Source of the DNA: an uncultured Bacilli bacterium | GTDB lineage: Bacteria; Bacillota_I; Bacilli_A; RF39; UBA660 | DNA: 64,000 nt | Assembly (NCBI GenBank): GCA_934101185.1 | Contig: CAKOQD010000002.1 | Span: 1-64,000 of the forward strand | Direction: 5' to 3' | Part shown: positions 9,067-18,384 of the stretch, piece after piece | How positions within the stretch are numbered: the stretch's first letter is position 1 | Layout: every line of letters starts with the position of its first letter | Notes under the pieces: model-generated | The model's database searches: none | What the model saw: the letters and a program-made list of their open reading frames with translations, nothing else | Told to the model about the DNA's origin: nothing | Translations under genes and position numbers: made by a program

Positions 9067-9837
9067 TATCTCTTCTTCTTGTTCTTCCTCGTCCAATAAA
9101 TCAACCTTAAACTTTGGTCTCTTTCTATAAACATTTTCCTTTTCTTTTATATTTAAAACTATATCATTATAAGAATAACCATTACGTTTTCTAATATAAG
9201 CAATAACAGCAAACAAACCAGCAAGCGTAGTAAGATAAATTGCAGTATCTATCGCATTATCATAACTACTTTGAATATACCTAACAGGCATAGAATATTC
9301 AGTATCAGTAGAACGAACCACAACACATCCTTTATTATTATTAAGAACTTCGCGAGACAGACTATCAGCATGTTCTTGAACATCTGACTTATACTCTAAA
9401 AAATCACTAAGTTCAATATAATCTTTACAATCAAGAATTTCTTTAAGCAAAGCATCATTAAAAACCAGATTATCAATACCATATGTATACTTAGTCCTAT
9501 AATAAGTACCATCATCATTCTTTTTCCATTCAGTATAATACAACACGTTAGTGGTAACAAGCGAATCAGTTAACGGTTCCTTACTATATATATCCCCATC
9601 TTGAACAACTGTAGCATTTCCATTACTATCCCATTCTTTAATATATTTTGCATAACTAAAAGAACTATCCTTAATAAAAGGAGTAGAACCTTTAAAACTA
9701 AAAGCCTCAAACAAAACAGCACCCGCAACAATATAAGGAGCAAACCTTCTAATACTTTGACCAAATATTTTAAGATTCTTAATAACCCCATTTCCTTTCT
9801 TATTATTATCTATTTCATTAAAATTATTATTATTCAT
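9043..9837 (-). CDS. membrane protein, unknown
   Basis: About 265 residues. A helix near residues 30-48 (FAPYIVAGAVLFEAFSF), an extracytoplasmic middle region of about 140 residues, a second helix near 215-232, and a charged Glu/Lys-rich C-terminus (DEEEQEEEIKKERK) in the cytoplasm. Start chosen at 9837 because GGAGGGG is 6 bases upstream; 9843 would leave no spacing. No family recognised. Confidence 0.6.
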   Translation of the reverse strand: MNNNNFNEIDNNKKGNGVIKNLKIFGQSIRRFAPYIVAGAVLFEAFSFKGSTPFIKDSSFSYAKYIKEWDSNGNATVVQDGDIYSKEPLTDSLVTTNVLYYTEWKKNDDGTYYRTKYTYGIDNLVFNDALLKEILDCKDYIELSDFLEYKSDVQEHADSLSREVLNNNKGCVVVRSTDTEYSMPVRYIQSSYDNAIDTAIYLTTLAGLFAVIAYIRKRNGYSYNDIVLNIKEKENVYRKRPKFKVDLLDEEEQEEEIKKERKLI

Positions 9838-9943
9838 TTTCATCCCCTCCAAGTACATATATTATATATAAATAAAAAAATATATCAAGAAAAAAGTAAA
9901 CAAGTTTTACACATTTTACACTTTACTTTACACAAAAAAACAA

Positions 9944-9972
9944 TTGACAAATAAAAATTATTGGTATAGAAT
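9944..9972 (+). promoter_or_regulatory. promoter of the asnS T-box unit
   Basis: TTGACA at 9944-9949, 17-nt spacer, TAGAAT at 9967-9972. Confidence 0.75.
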
Positions 9973-9981
9973 TAAATACAT

Positions 9982-10186
9982 AAATTGATGACGTAGACAC
10001 GTGCTATTAAAAACTGATTCAAAGAGAGTTGGGAAGGTGGAAACCAATAATAAAGATTAATAGTATAACACTACTGAATGCTTATTTGAATAAAGTAGGA
10101 TAAGTCGGATAAAACCGTTACATGAATTAAGTAATCAATATAGGATGGTACCGCGACAAAACGCTCCTTTTATATTGATTTTTTTA
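9982..10186 (+). promoter_or_regulatory. T-box riboswitch, Asn-specific
   Basis: Leader of asnS. The T-box core GGATGGTACCGCG is at 10143-10155. A terminator pairs AATCAATATA (10133) with TATATTGATT (10171-10180) followed by T6. The specifier position in stem I reads AAC (10067-10069), an Asn codon, matching the downstream gene. Uncharged tRNA-Asn would favour the antiterminator and read-through. Confidence 0.9.
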
Positions 10187-10206
10187 CTATAAGGGAGGAA
10201 TAAAAC

Positions 10207-11586
10207 ATGGACGTAAAAGAATTATATCAAAAACTAGATCAATTAATGAATGAAGAAGTAACACTACAAGGATGGATAAAAAACCATCGTAAACAAAAAG
10301 AATATGGATTCATTGACTTCTCAGATGGAACATACTTTAAACATGTACAATTAGTATACGATGATGAATTACAATCATTCGAAGAAATTCAAAAATACCA
10401 CATAGGAAGTGCTATAACAGTAACTGGACAAGTTATTCCATCAATTGGAAAAGGACAAGACTTTGAAATAAAAGTAAAAACTATAAAACTTGAAGGAACA
10501 TGTCCTGAAGACTATCCAATTCAACCAAAAAGACACTCAAACGAATTCTTAAGAGAACAAGCATACTTAAGACCAAGAACAAATCTTTTTAATGCAATAT
10601 TTAGAGTAAGAAGCATTACCGCTATGGCAATACATCAATACTTTCAAGAAAGAGGATACGTATATGCACATACACCACTTATAACTACCGCAGACTGTGA
10701 AGGTAGTGACCAAATGTTTAAAGTAACAACACTAGATCTAAACAATCTACCAAAAACAAAAGATGGAAAAGTAGACATGACCAAAGATCTATTTGGAAAA
10801 CAAGCCTACATAACAGGAACAGGACAATTACATGGTGAAGCATTCGCTATGGCATACAAAAAAATCTATACATTTGGACCAACATTTAGAACAGAAAACT
10901 CAAATACTAAAGTACACGCCAATGAATTCTGGATGATTGAACCAGAAATAGCATTCTGTGATCTTGAGGGATTAATGGATATTGAAGAAGAAATGCTAAA
11001 ATACATAGTTTCATACGTATTAGAAAAATGCCCTTTAGAAATAGAATTCTTTGATAAATACGTTCAAAAAGGTTTAAAAGAAAAACTAGAAAAATTAGTT
11101 AGCTCAAAATTCACAAGAATTACTCATCATGAAGTAATAGACATACTAAAAAAATCAAACATAAAATGGGAATTTGAACCAGACTATGAAGAAGACATAG
11201 CTAAAGAACACGAAAGATATATAACAGAATACTTTAACGGACCAGTATTTATTACTAACTGGCCAAAAGACATTAAAGCTTGGTATATGAAACTAAATGA
11301 TGATAATAAAACAGTCGCAGCAGTAGACCTTGAAGTTCCAGGAGCAGGAGAACTAATGGGAGGCTCACAAAGAGAAGAAGACTACGACAAACTAATGACA
11401 AGAATAAAAGAAATGAATGTTGACGAAGAAGCAGTAGATTGGTTCTGCAACCTACGTAAATTCGGAGGATGCTATCACTCAGGATTTGGAATGGGATTTG
11501 AAAGACTATTAATATACTTAACCGGAGTAGACAACATAAGAGATGTAATACCATTCCCAAGGACACCAGGAAACTGTGATTACTAA
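10207..11586 (+). CDS. asnS: asparaginyl-tRNA synthetase
   Basis: Class IIb synthetase charging tRNA-Asn. 459 residues: N-terminal OB-fold anticodon domain (VTLQGWIKNHRKQKEYGFIDF) and catalytic domain with TGTGQLHGEAFAMAYKKIYTFGPTFRTENS (motif 2 in two parts) and GFGMGFERLLIYLTG (motif 3). The Asn specifier in its T-box confirms the amino acid. Ribosome site GGGAGGAAT. Confidence 0.97.
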   Translation: MDVKELYQKLDQLMNEEVTLQGWIKNHRKQKEYGFIDFSDGTYFKHVQLVYDDELQSFEEIQKYHIGSAITVTGQVIPSIGKGQDFEIKVKTIKLEGTCPEDYPIQPKRHSNEFLREQAYLRPRTNLFNAIFRVRSITAMAIHQYFQERGYVYAHTPLITTADCEGSDQMFKVTTLDLNNLPKTKDGKVDMTKDLFGKQAYITGTGQLHGEAFAMAYKKIYTFGPTFRTENSNTKVHANEFWMIEPEIAFCDLEGLMDIEEEMLKYIVSYVLEKCPLEIEFFDKYVQKGLKEKLEKLVSSKFTRITHHEVIDILKKSNIKWEFEPDYEEDIAKEHERYITEYFNGPVFITNWPKDIKAWYMKLNDDNKTVAAVDLEVPGAGELMGGSQREEDYDKLMTRIKEMNVDEEAVDWFCNLRKFGGCYHSGFGMGFERLLIYLTGVDNIRDVIPFPRTPGNCDY

Positions 11587-11590
11587 GAAA

Positions 11591-11622
11591 AAAAGACTTA
11601 AATCCAAAAGATTAAGTCTTTT
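11591..11622. terminator. bidirectional terminator
   Basis: Stem AAAAGACTTAA / TTAAGTCTTTT between asnS and a convergent small membrane gene. Confidence 0.85.
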
Positions 11623-11998
11623 AAAATACATTTTGCCCAGTATCAATATCACTATTTTGATACTTAACAGAAACATACAAAGTAAGCAAAGCAAGACCTA
11701 AAGTAATAAGATTAATAAATATTCTAATATACTGTTCATTCAAATTGCCATTTTTCTCTTTAACAATATCTAAAGCAACAAAACTACTATATAAGAAAAG
11801 ACACACTATAAATATAGCAAACAATCTATTACCGATATTTATCTTATTCCTCTTATCCTTATCTATCATATTTACATTAAGTATTTCAAGTTTTTCACTA
11901 TAAGTAAGAATAATTGAAATAATTATAGATATAATAAATAATAATGAAGCAATTATCTGGAGATTAAAATTGTCTATTTCCTTATTAGTTGTATTCAT
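11621..11998 (-). CDS. small membrane protein, unknown
   Basis: About 125 residues from the ATG at 11998, with three to four hydrophobic segments (NLQIIASLLFIISIIISIIL, then LFAIFIVCLFLYSSFVAL and IFINLITLGLALLTLYVSV). A longer in-frame start at 12076 would overlap hsp20 and is rejected. No clear ribosome site on this strand, so the start is uncertain. Divergent from hsp20 with only 22 bp between starts. Confidence 0.45.
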   Translation of the reverse strand: MNTTNKEIDNFNLQIIASLLFIISIIISIILTYSEKLEILNVNMIDKDKRNKINIGNRLFAIFIVCLFLYSSFVALDIVKEKNGNLNEQYIRIFINLITLGLALLTLYVSVKYQNSDIDTGQNVF

Positions 11999-12020
11999 AA
12001 TTAATTTTACGGAGGATAAC

Positions 12021-12392
12021 ATGGATTTAATACCAAAAAATGTATCATTAGAAAACTTTTTCAACGAAAATATCAATATGAAATGTGATATCTATGAAAA
12101 AGATGACAAATACTTTATCGAAGTAGATTTACCCGGAGTAAAAAAAGAAAACATAAACATTTCTTATAGCAAAGGCTATCTAAATATTAAAACAACACAA
12201 AAAGACGAAGTACAAGAAGAAAATAAAACATACATCAGAAGAGAACGAAACTATAAAAAACTAGAACGAAGCTTTTACGTCGGAGATGTTGAAGAAACAA
12301 AAATAAAAGCAACCTACAAAGATGGAATATTAAATGTAACAATTCCAAAACAAAAAGATAACAATACAAATAAGAGAATTAGTATAGATTAA
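12021..12392 (+). CDS. Hsp20 / alpha-crystallin family small heat-shock protein
   Basis: 123 residues. ATP-independent holdase. The alpha-crystallin domain starts at MKCDIYEKDDKYFIEVDLPG and contains the EVDLPGVKKENI strand and the C-terminal YKDGILNVTIPK signature of the family. GGAGGATAAC directly precedes the ATG. No CIRCE-type repeat is visible in the short upstream gap. Confidence 0.95.
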   Translation: MDLIPKNVSLENFFNENINMKCDIYEKDDKYFIEVDLPGVKKENINISYSKGYLNIKTTQKDEVQEENKTYIRRERNYKKLERSFYVGDVEETKIKATYKDGILNVTIPKQKDNNTNKRISID

Positions 12393-12405
12393 AATTCTCT
12401 TTTTT
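12373..12405 (+). terminator. terminator of hsp20
   Basis: Stem AGAGAATT / AATTCTCT followed by T5, overlapping the hsp20 stop region. Confidence 0.8.
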
Positions 12406-12459
12406 CTTTACTTTTATTATACTAATTTGATATACTCTTATTATCGGGAGTGATACAAA

Positions 12460-13176
12460 ATGAAAATACAAATATATTTTATGCTATTTATAACATACGC
12501 CATCATCGGTTGGATACTCGAAACAACCTATGTATTCATTGGAACAAAAAAACTATACAACAGGGGATTCATGGTTGGACCATACATACCAATATATGGA
12601 GTAGGATGTTTACTAATAACAATACTATTAAGTAGATACCAAGATTCAGTATTTGGATTATTTTGCATGTCAATGGTAATATGCTCACTACTAGAATATT
12701 TCACAAGCTACATAATGGAAAAACTATTCAAAACTAGATGGTGGGACTATAGTAAAAGAAGATACAATATAAATGGAAGAATATGCTTAGAAACAATGGT
12801 ACCATTTGGATTAGTATCATTAATAGTAATATATTTCTTAAACCCATTCTTTATAGACTTATACGAAACAATGAACCCAACAGGACTAAACATTCTATGC
12901 ATAATAATAGCAATAATATTTATGACCGACTTCATCTTCTCATTCATCGTAGTATCAGGATACTCTAAAACATTAAAAAATATCAAAGCAGTTAACAAAG
13001 ACGCTACTCAAGACATCAACCAATACATCAAAGACCTATTCACAAAAAAATCATACTTCTCTAGACGTCTTGTAAAAGCATTCCCTAACATGAAAGTTGT
13101 AGATAAAATAAAGAAAAAACTACAAGAACTAGTCGAAGAACAAAAAGCAGAAAAAAAAGAAACAGTAAATAAATGA
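12460..13176 (+). CDS. PF06541-like membrane protein (CmpB)
   Basis: 238 residues, about six membrane segments. Family signatures GFMVGPYIPIYGVG and WWDYSKRRYNINGRICLE are both present and better conserved than in the relative at 4546. A charged C-terminal tail (about 180-238) with Lys/Glu repeats is cytoplasmic. Function of the family unknown. CGGGAGTGATAC ribosome site. Confidence 0.75.
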   Translation: MKIQIYFMLFITYAIIGWILETTYVFIGTKKLYNRGFMVGPYIPIYGVGCLLITILLSRYQDSVFGLFCMSMVICSLLEYFTSYIMEKLFKTRWWDYSKRRYNINGRICLETMVPFGLVSLIVIYFLNPFFIDLYETMNPTGLNILCIIIAIIFMTDFIFSFIVVSGYSKTLKNIKAVNKDATQDINQYIKDLFTKKSYFSRRLVKAFPNMKVVDKIKKKLQELVEEQKAEKKETVNK

Positions 13177-13178
13177 TA

Positions 13179-13215
13179 AAGCAAGCACAATTGTAAAAAA
13201 CAATTTGCTTTTTTT
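13179..13215 (+). terminator. rho-independent terminator
   Basis: Imperfect stem AAGCA...AATTGT / ACAATT-TGCTT followed by T7. Confidence 0.65.
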
Positions 13216-13269
13216 CTTGATATTAACAAATAAATATTATATAATATTAACGAAAAGGAGAGGAATAAT

Positions 13270-14529
13270 ATGGAAAAAAATAACAATATACATAACGTAA
13301 CAGTTAAATTTACAAAAGAAGAATTTGATAATGCTATAGACAAAGCATTCGATAAAAAGAAAAAAGACATCAAAATGGATGGATTTAGACAAGGAAAAGT
13401 ACCAAAAGATGTTTATCTAAAAAAAGCAGGAAAAGAATCTTTATACATGGATGCACTTGATATCCTATTACCAACTGCATATGATAAAGCCTTAAGCGAA
13501 GGAAAATATGCTCCAATTATTGAACCAAAAGTTGATATAAAATCAATTGGTGATGAAGGAGTAGAACTAGAATTCGTTATTACAACAATGCCCGAAGTAA
13601 AAATTAAAAAATATAAAGGACTAAAAGTTAAAAAAGATAAAGTAGAAGTAACACAAGAAGAAATAGATCATGAAATAGAACACTTACTATCTAAATACAA
13701 CGAAATAGTAGTCAAAGAATTCGGTGAAGTAGAAAATACAAACACTGCAGTAATAGACTTCGAAGGATTTAAAGATGGAGTAGCATTCGCTGGTGGAAAA
13801 GGAGAAAACTATCCACTAGAAATCGGTTCAAACACATTCATCCCAGGATTTGAAGAACAATTAATCGGAATGAAAAAAGATGAAGAAAAAGAAATCAATG
13901 TAACATTCCCAGAAGACTACCATGTCGAAGACTTAAAAGGAAAAGAAGTAACATTCAAAGTAAAAGTCAATGAAATAAAAGAAATAGTAAAAAGAGAATT
14001 AGATGAAGAATTCTTCGAAGATTTAGGCCTTGAAGGAGTAAACTCTAAAGAAACACTTGAAGAAGAAATTAAAAAGAATATCGAAGCATCTAAAGAACAC
14101 GAAACAGAAGAAAAATACATAGATGACCTACTTGATGCAGTAGCAAAACAAACTACTACTGACATTCCTGAAGAATTATTAAACGATGAAATCAATCACA
14201 TGGTTAAAAGATTCGAAGAACAAGTAAGAATGCAAGGAATAGCACTTGAAACATTCTATGAAATAACTAAATCAACTGAAGAAGATCTAAGAAATCAAAT
14301 GAAACCAGAAGCTGAAAAACACATTATGTATAGATTCATCATTGATACTATAAAAAATGAAGAAAAAATCGAAGTATCAACTGAAGAAGCAGAAAAAGAA
14401 GCTGAAGAACTAAGTAAAAAATATGAAATGGATAAAAACCAACTATTAGAAATGTATGGTGGAATAGAAACATTAAAATATGAACTTGAAGTAAGAAAAG
14501 TAATTGATTTCTTAAAAGAAAATAACTAA
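13270..14529 (+). CDS. tig: trigger factor
   Basis: Ribosome-associated chaperone and peptidyl-prolyl isomerase. 419 residues: N-terminal ribosome-binding domain with the signature GFRQGKVPKDV (residues about 38-48), FKBP domain about 150-245 (AVIDFEGFKDGVAFAGGKGENYPLEIGS, given in part: EIGSNTFIPGFEEQLIG), and a helical C-terminal domain. GGAGAGGAAT ribosome site. A terminator follows before thiI. Confidence 0.97.
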   Translation: MEKNNNIHNVTVKFTKEEFDNAIDKAFDKKKKDIKMDGFRQGKVPKDVYLKKAGKESLYMDALDILLPTAYDKALSEGKYAPIIEPKVDIKSIGDEGVELEFVITTMPEVKIKKYKGLKVKKDKVEVTQEEIDHEIEHLLSKYNEIVVKEFGEVENTNTAVIDFEGFKDGVAFAGGKGENYPLEIGSNTFIPGFEEQLIGMKKDEEKEINVTFPEDYHVEDLKGKEVTFKVKVNEIKEIVKRELDEEFFEDLGLEGVNSKETLEEEIKKNIEASKEHETEEKYIDDLLDAVAKQTTTDIPEELLNDEINHMVKRFEEQVRMQGIALETFYEITKSTEEDLRNQMKPEAEKHIMYRFIIDTIKNEEKIEVSTEEAEKEAEELSKKYEMDKNQLLEMYGGIETLKYELEVRKVIDFLKENN

Positions 14530-14530
14530 A

Positions 14531-14554
14531 AATAAGCAATTGCTTATTTTTTTT
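14531..14554 (+). terminator. terminator between tig and thiI
   Basis: Palindrome AATAAGCAATTGCTTATT followed by T7; only 15 bp before the thiI start, so thiI may be partly read through. Confidence 0.7.
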
Positions 14555-14569
14555 AAGAAGGTGAACTAA

Positions 14570-15748
14570 ATGGAAAACATGATCCTAATAAAATATGGTG
14601 AACTAACTACCAAAAAAGACAATAGAAAACAATTTATAAACATTCTATATAATAATTTAAAAGAAAAAATTAAAAAATATGATGCTAAAATAATAAAAGA
14701 ACATGCAAGAATGTATATAATATGCAATGAACATACTAATGAAATATTAGATATAGTATCAAATACATTCGGTATCCATGCGTTTAATATCTGCTATAAG
14801 ACACATACTAATACCGAAGACATTAAGTCTTTAACACTAGAACTTTTAAAACAAAAAAACTTTAAAACATTCAAAGTAGAAACAAAAAGAAGAGATAAAA
14901 ATTTTCCTATAAAAAGCATGGACTTTAATCATGTGATAGGAAGTCATATTCTAAAAAACATAAATGACATAAAAGTAGAAGTACAAAACCCAGAAATACT
15001 AGTACACATTGAAATAAATAAAGAAGATACATACATCTACTTTAATGACATTAAAGGACTCGGAGGATATCCTGTCGGAGTTCAACAAAAAGGATTATTA
15101 ATGCTATCCGGAGGAATAGACTCACCAGTCGCAGGATACTTAGCACTAAAAAGAGGAATAAAAATAGATGCAATCTACTTTGAAGCAATACCTCACACTA
15201 GTCTAAATGCTAGAGAAAAAGTAAAAACATTAGCAAAAGAACTTTTAAAATATACAACAGATATTAATCTATACGTTGTACCAATAACAAAACTACAAGA
15301 AGAAATATATAAAAACTGTGACTCTACATACATAATAACAATACTAAGAAGAATGATGTATCGCATTAGTGAACAATTAGCAAATAAAAATGAACAATTA
15401 GTTCTAATAAATGGTGAATCAATTGGTCAAGTTGCAAGTCAAACACTAAACAGCATGAGAGTAATAAATGAAGTAGTAAAAATTCCTGTTATTAGACCAG
15501 TAGCTTGCCTAGATAAACTAGAAATAATAGAAATTGCAAAAAAAATAAATACATATGAAACAAGCATATTGCCTTATGAAGACTGTTGTACTATATTTGT
15601 TCCACGTCATCCAGTAATAAATCCTAAACATGAAAAATGCTTAAAAGAAGAACAAAAAATTAATTATGAACAATTAATAAAAGAATCAATTGATAACACA
15701 ATGATTATTAATATAAAAGACGAAGAACAATTTAGTGATATTCTTTAA
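14570..15748 (+). CDS. thiI: tRNA 4-thiouridine synthase ThiI
   Basis: Sulfurtransferase making s4U8 in tRNA and feeding thiazole synthesis, using persulfide from a cysteine desulfurase (candidate donor at 415). 392 residues: ferredoxin-like and THUMP regions to about residue 165, then the PP-loop ATPase LMLSGGIDSPVAGYLALKRG and the conserved end YEDCCTIFVPRHPV. No C-terminal rhodanese domain, the usual short form of Firmicutes. GAAGGTGAAC ribosome site. Confidence 0.95.
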   Translation: MENMILIKYGELTTKKDNRKQFINILYNNLKEKIKKYDAKIIKEHARMYIICNEHTNEILDIVSNTFGIHAFNICYKTHTNTEDIKSLTLELLKQKNFKTFKVETKRRDKNFPIKSMDFNHVIGSHILKNINDIKVEVQNPEILVHIEINKEDTYIYFNDIKGLGGYPVGVQQKGLLMLSGGIDSPVAGYLALKRGIKIDAIYFEAIPHTSLNAREKVKTLAKELLKYTTDINLYVVPITKLQEEIYKNCDSTYIITILRRMMYRISEQLANKNEQLVLINGESIGQVASQTLNSMRVINEVVKIPVIRPVACLDKLEIIEIAKKINTYETSILPYEDCCTIFVPRHPVINPKHEKCLKEEQKINYEQLIKESIDNTMIINIKDEEQFSDIL

Positions 15749-15773
15749 ACCAAAAATTACCAACAAAAAAAAC

Positions 15774-15802
15774 GTATGAAATTGTCAAAAAATCACATTC
15801 TA
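15774..15802 (+). promoter_or_regulatory. predicted SigG promoter of the SASP gene
   Basis: GTATG at 15774-15778, 17-nt spacer, CATTCTA at 15796-15802. This fits the SigG pattern known from B. subtilis (GHATR, 17-18 nt, CATNHTA). The same arrangement precedes spoVAC at 25180. Confidence 0.7.
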
Positions 15803-15827
15803 TAAATGTATAGGAGGTGAAAATACA

Positions 15828-16037
15828 ATGAATCAAAACAAAGCAAATAGCAAGCTAGTAGTTCCAGGAGCTAAACAAGCTATCGAATCTATGAAATATG
15901 AAATAGCTAGAGAATTTGGTGTTACTTTAGGTCCAGATGCTACTTCAAGAGCTAATGGTTCAGTTGGTGGAGAAATCACTAAACGTTTAGTTGAAAGAGG
16001 AATGAATCAATTAAGCGGTGGAAACTACACTAAATAG
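15828..16037 (+). CDS. small acid-soluble spore protein, alpha/beta type
   Basis: 69 residues that match alpha/beta SASPs, which coat and protect spore [23 protein letters not shown] (part), then [20 protein letters not shown] and [13 protein letters not shown]. The EIAREFGV segment contains the GPR protease recognition Glu. AGGAGGTG ribosome site and an upstream SigG-type promoter. Base use is noticeably more balanced than in its neighbours, as for a highly expressed gene. Confidence 0.97.
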   Translation: MNQNKANSKLVVPGAKQAIESMKYEIAREFGVTLGPDATSRANGSVGGEITKRLVERGMNQLSGGNYTK

Positions 16038-16053
16038 TTAGTATAAATTACAA

Positions 16054-16094
16054 AAAAGGATAGAAAAGGTTTATTTTTCTATCCTTTTGTTTTA
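16054..16094 (+). terminator. terminator of the SASP gene
   Basis: 14-bp stem AAAAGGATAGAAAA / TTTTCTATCCTTTT with short loop. Confidence 0.85.
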
Positions 16095-16119
16095 TAATAT
16101 ACTAACAAGAGGTGGAAAT

Positions 16120-16758
16120 ATGATACCAAAAAAATTAATCAAAAAATATGATGAACTAGTTACAAATGAAAAATATAATACTCTACTACACGAAACAATA
16201 AAAAAAATTACCAAAGATGGTACTTTTATACTCGGAGCAGGAGATAATCTTTTCATTTTAAAAAATGAAGAAGAAACAAAAGTACTAGAATTATCAGTAA
16301 CAGAACAAGATGAAAAATATCTACTTAATTTAAAAATTGATATAAACGAAGAAGACTTAAAATTAAAACAAGATATAAAAATAAACTTTTATAAAAATAT
16401 AGTCTATATAGAAAATAAAAAACTAGAAAACAACCAAGAAACATCCCTAATTGAACAATATATAGACAATGAATTAAAAATATACTACTTAGTTGAAGAA
16501 AACCAAGAACAAGAAACATTATCACATAAAGTTATGTATATTCTAGATGATAAAACAGTAGCAACATATGAAATAGATTATGTTGGACTAGAAAAACAAG
16601 AAAGAATAAAAAAATCAAAAGAAATAAAACCATTCGTATTTAATGATATGGAAAACAAAGAAGAATGTAAAATAGAATATAATGATGATATTCCAAAAAG
16701 AACATATAAAAAATTAGAAAGGAAAGTAATTAAAGAATTAAAGAAGGTTTTAAAATAA
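16120..16758 (+). CDS. hypothetical cytoplasmic protein
   Basis: About 212 residues, Lys/Glu rich, no membrane segment or signal peptide. The N-terminal half looks beta-rich (FILGAGDNLFILKNEEETK), the end is basic (RTYKKLERKVIKELKKVLK). Not recognised. Start at 16120 follows GAGGTGGAAAT; the earlier in-frame start at 16087 lies inside the SASP terminator. Confidence 0.6.
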   Translation: MIPKKLIKKYDELVTNEKYNTLLHETIKKITKDGTFILGAGDNLFILKNEEETKVLELSVTEQDEKYLLNLKIDINEEDLKLKQDIKINFYKNIVYIENKKLENNQETSLIEQYIDNELKIYYLVEENQEQETLSHKVMYILDDKTVATYEIDYVGLEKQERIKKSKEIKPFVFNDMENKEECKIEYNDDIPKRTYKKLERKVIKELKKVLK

Positions 16759-16937
16759 TTCTTTTTTTCTACAATTTTCATCTAAATAAAAAGTAGTACA
16801 AAGACAAAAATAAGTTATAAAAAAAGAAATAATAACTAAAAATATTGTCTAAAAATAATACATAATACAAGAAAAACTGGACAAAAAAGTTAAATTATGG
16901 TATAATTATGCCATTATTTATTAAGGGGGCATCAAAA

Positions 16938-18314
16938 ATGAAAATTATATTTGACACAGATGGAACACTAACAAATTTTAATAAATTTATAAATCTAAAT
17001 GCACTAAAATATTTTGAACAAGAATACGGTATGGAAATAGTTAATCCCAAAGCCTTAGAACCCGAAGACATTTTTGATATGGATAACTTCTTTGCTAAAA
17101 AATACCATATAGAAAAAGAAGAATCAAAACTATATACAAAAAAAGCCATAGACAAATTTTGGATAAACATACCAAGATTCATAAAGTTTTCAGTACTAGA
17201 TAAATTTAGAAAAGGAGCAACAGATTTCATAAACAACTCTATTAAAAACAATCATACAATCGAAGTTCATACCAGCAGAGCTAAAACAACTGAAGATACT
17301 CCAATCGGAGAACTATCAAGAAAATTCACTTACTTACAATACAAAGCAAATGGAGCAAAAATACCATATAATGCTTTTCATTTCTATAAAAATGATGAAG
17401 AAAAAACTAAAGCAATAATTGCAAGCAAACCAGACATAGTATTCGAAGACAAACCTGAAATAATCGAACAATTAAATAAAAATGGTATAAAAACAATATG
17501 CGTAAGTGGAGTACATAATGAAGAAGTAAAAGAATCAAAACTAACAAAAAAAATAACTGATTTTGATCAAGTAGAGCAAGTAATAGATAAACTACTAGGT
17601 AATAATAAATACACTATGGAAAATAGAGTACACGAGTCAGATAACTTCTATAAAAAAGTAAGAGTCATAAGAACAGTTATTTTAAAAGAGTTTAATCCAA
17701 TAGTAATAAACGAGAGCAATTTACTAAACAAAAAAGAAAATGAAAGTATCATTATTGCACCAAATCATCAAAGTACAGTTGATCCACTTATAATCACAAG
17801 TATAATTGATGAAAACATTCACTGGGCAGCATTAAAAAGATTCTTTGATGCCCAAGATAGTATATTCAATAATAATAAAAATCCATTATTATGCAAACTA
17901 ACAGCATACTCATTTAAAAAATTCGAATACTTTCCAATAGAAAGACTAAAAGACAATCCAAAAGCCAACAATCTAAAAGCCTTAAAAGACATGGCACTAT
18001 TCTTAAAAAACAATCAATACGTTGGTATATTTCCTGAAGGAACAACCAATAAATCAAAAGAACAAGACTTTGGATACTTTGAACCAAGCTTCATTTCATT
18101 AGCAAAAAATGGCGATGCATTCATTCAACCAGTAACAGTTCTATGGATAAAAGACTTAGACATAGAACACAAAGTAATTATTAATTTTGCTACCCCATTC
18201 AAACTAGAAAATATGACAAAAGAAGAAGCTTACAATAAATACCTTGAAATCCAAAAAGAACAACTAGAAGAAAATAAAAAAATAAGAAAACAACTAACTA
18301 AGACAAAAAAATAA
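16938..18314 (+). CDS. HAD-like phosphatase / PlsC acyltransferase fusion
   Basis: 458 residues in two parts. Residues 1-225: HAD/5'-nucleotidase-like domain with motif I FDTDGTLTNF at the start, HTSRAKTTEDTPIG and DIVFEDKPEII. Residues 235-458: PlsC-type acyltransferase with NHQSTVDP near residue 275 (HxxxxD motif: H-Q-S-T-V-D) and GIFPEGTTNKSK; such enzymes transfer an acyl chain to lysophosphatidate. The fusion suggests linked dephosphorylation and acylation in lipid synthesis, but the substrate of the first domain is not known. Start chosen after AGGGGGCATC. Confidence 0.8.
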   Translation: MKIIFDTDGTLTNFNKFINLNALKYFEQEYGMEIVNPKALEPEDIFDMDNFFAKKYHIEKEESKLYTKKAIDKFWINIPRFIKFSVLDKFRKGATDFINNSIKNNHTIEVHTSRAKTTEDTPIGELSRKFTYLQYKANGAKIPYNAFHFYKNDEEKTKAIIASKPDIVFEDKPEIIEQLNKNGIKTICVSGVHNEEVKESKLTKKITDFDQVEQVIDKLLGNNKYTMENRVHESDNFYKKVRVIRTVILKEFNPIVINESNLLNKKENESIIIAPNHQSTVDPLIITSIIDENIHWAALKRFFDAQDSIFNNNKNPLLCKLTAYSFKKFEYFPIERLKDNPKANNLKALKDMALFLKNNQYVGIFPEGTTNKSKEQDFGYFEPSFISLAKNGDAFIQPVTVLWIKDLDIEHKVIINFATPFKLENMTKEEAYNKYLEIQKEQLEENKKIRKQLTKTKK

Positions 18315-18384
18315 CAAAAAATATTTAAAAAACAAAAGAAAAATAGTATAATTAACTTATAAAAAAATAAAGGAAGTGATCAAT

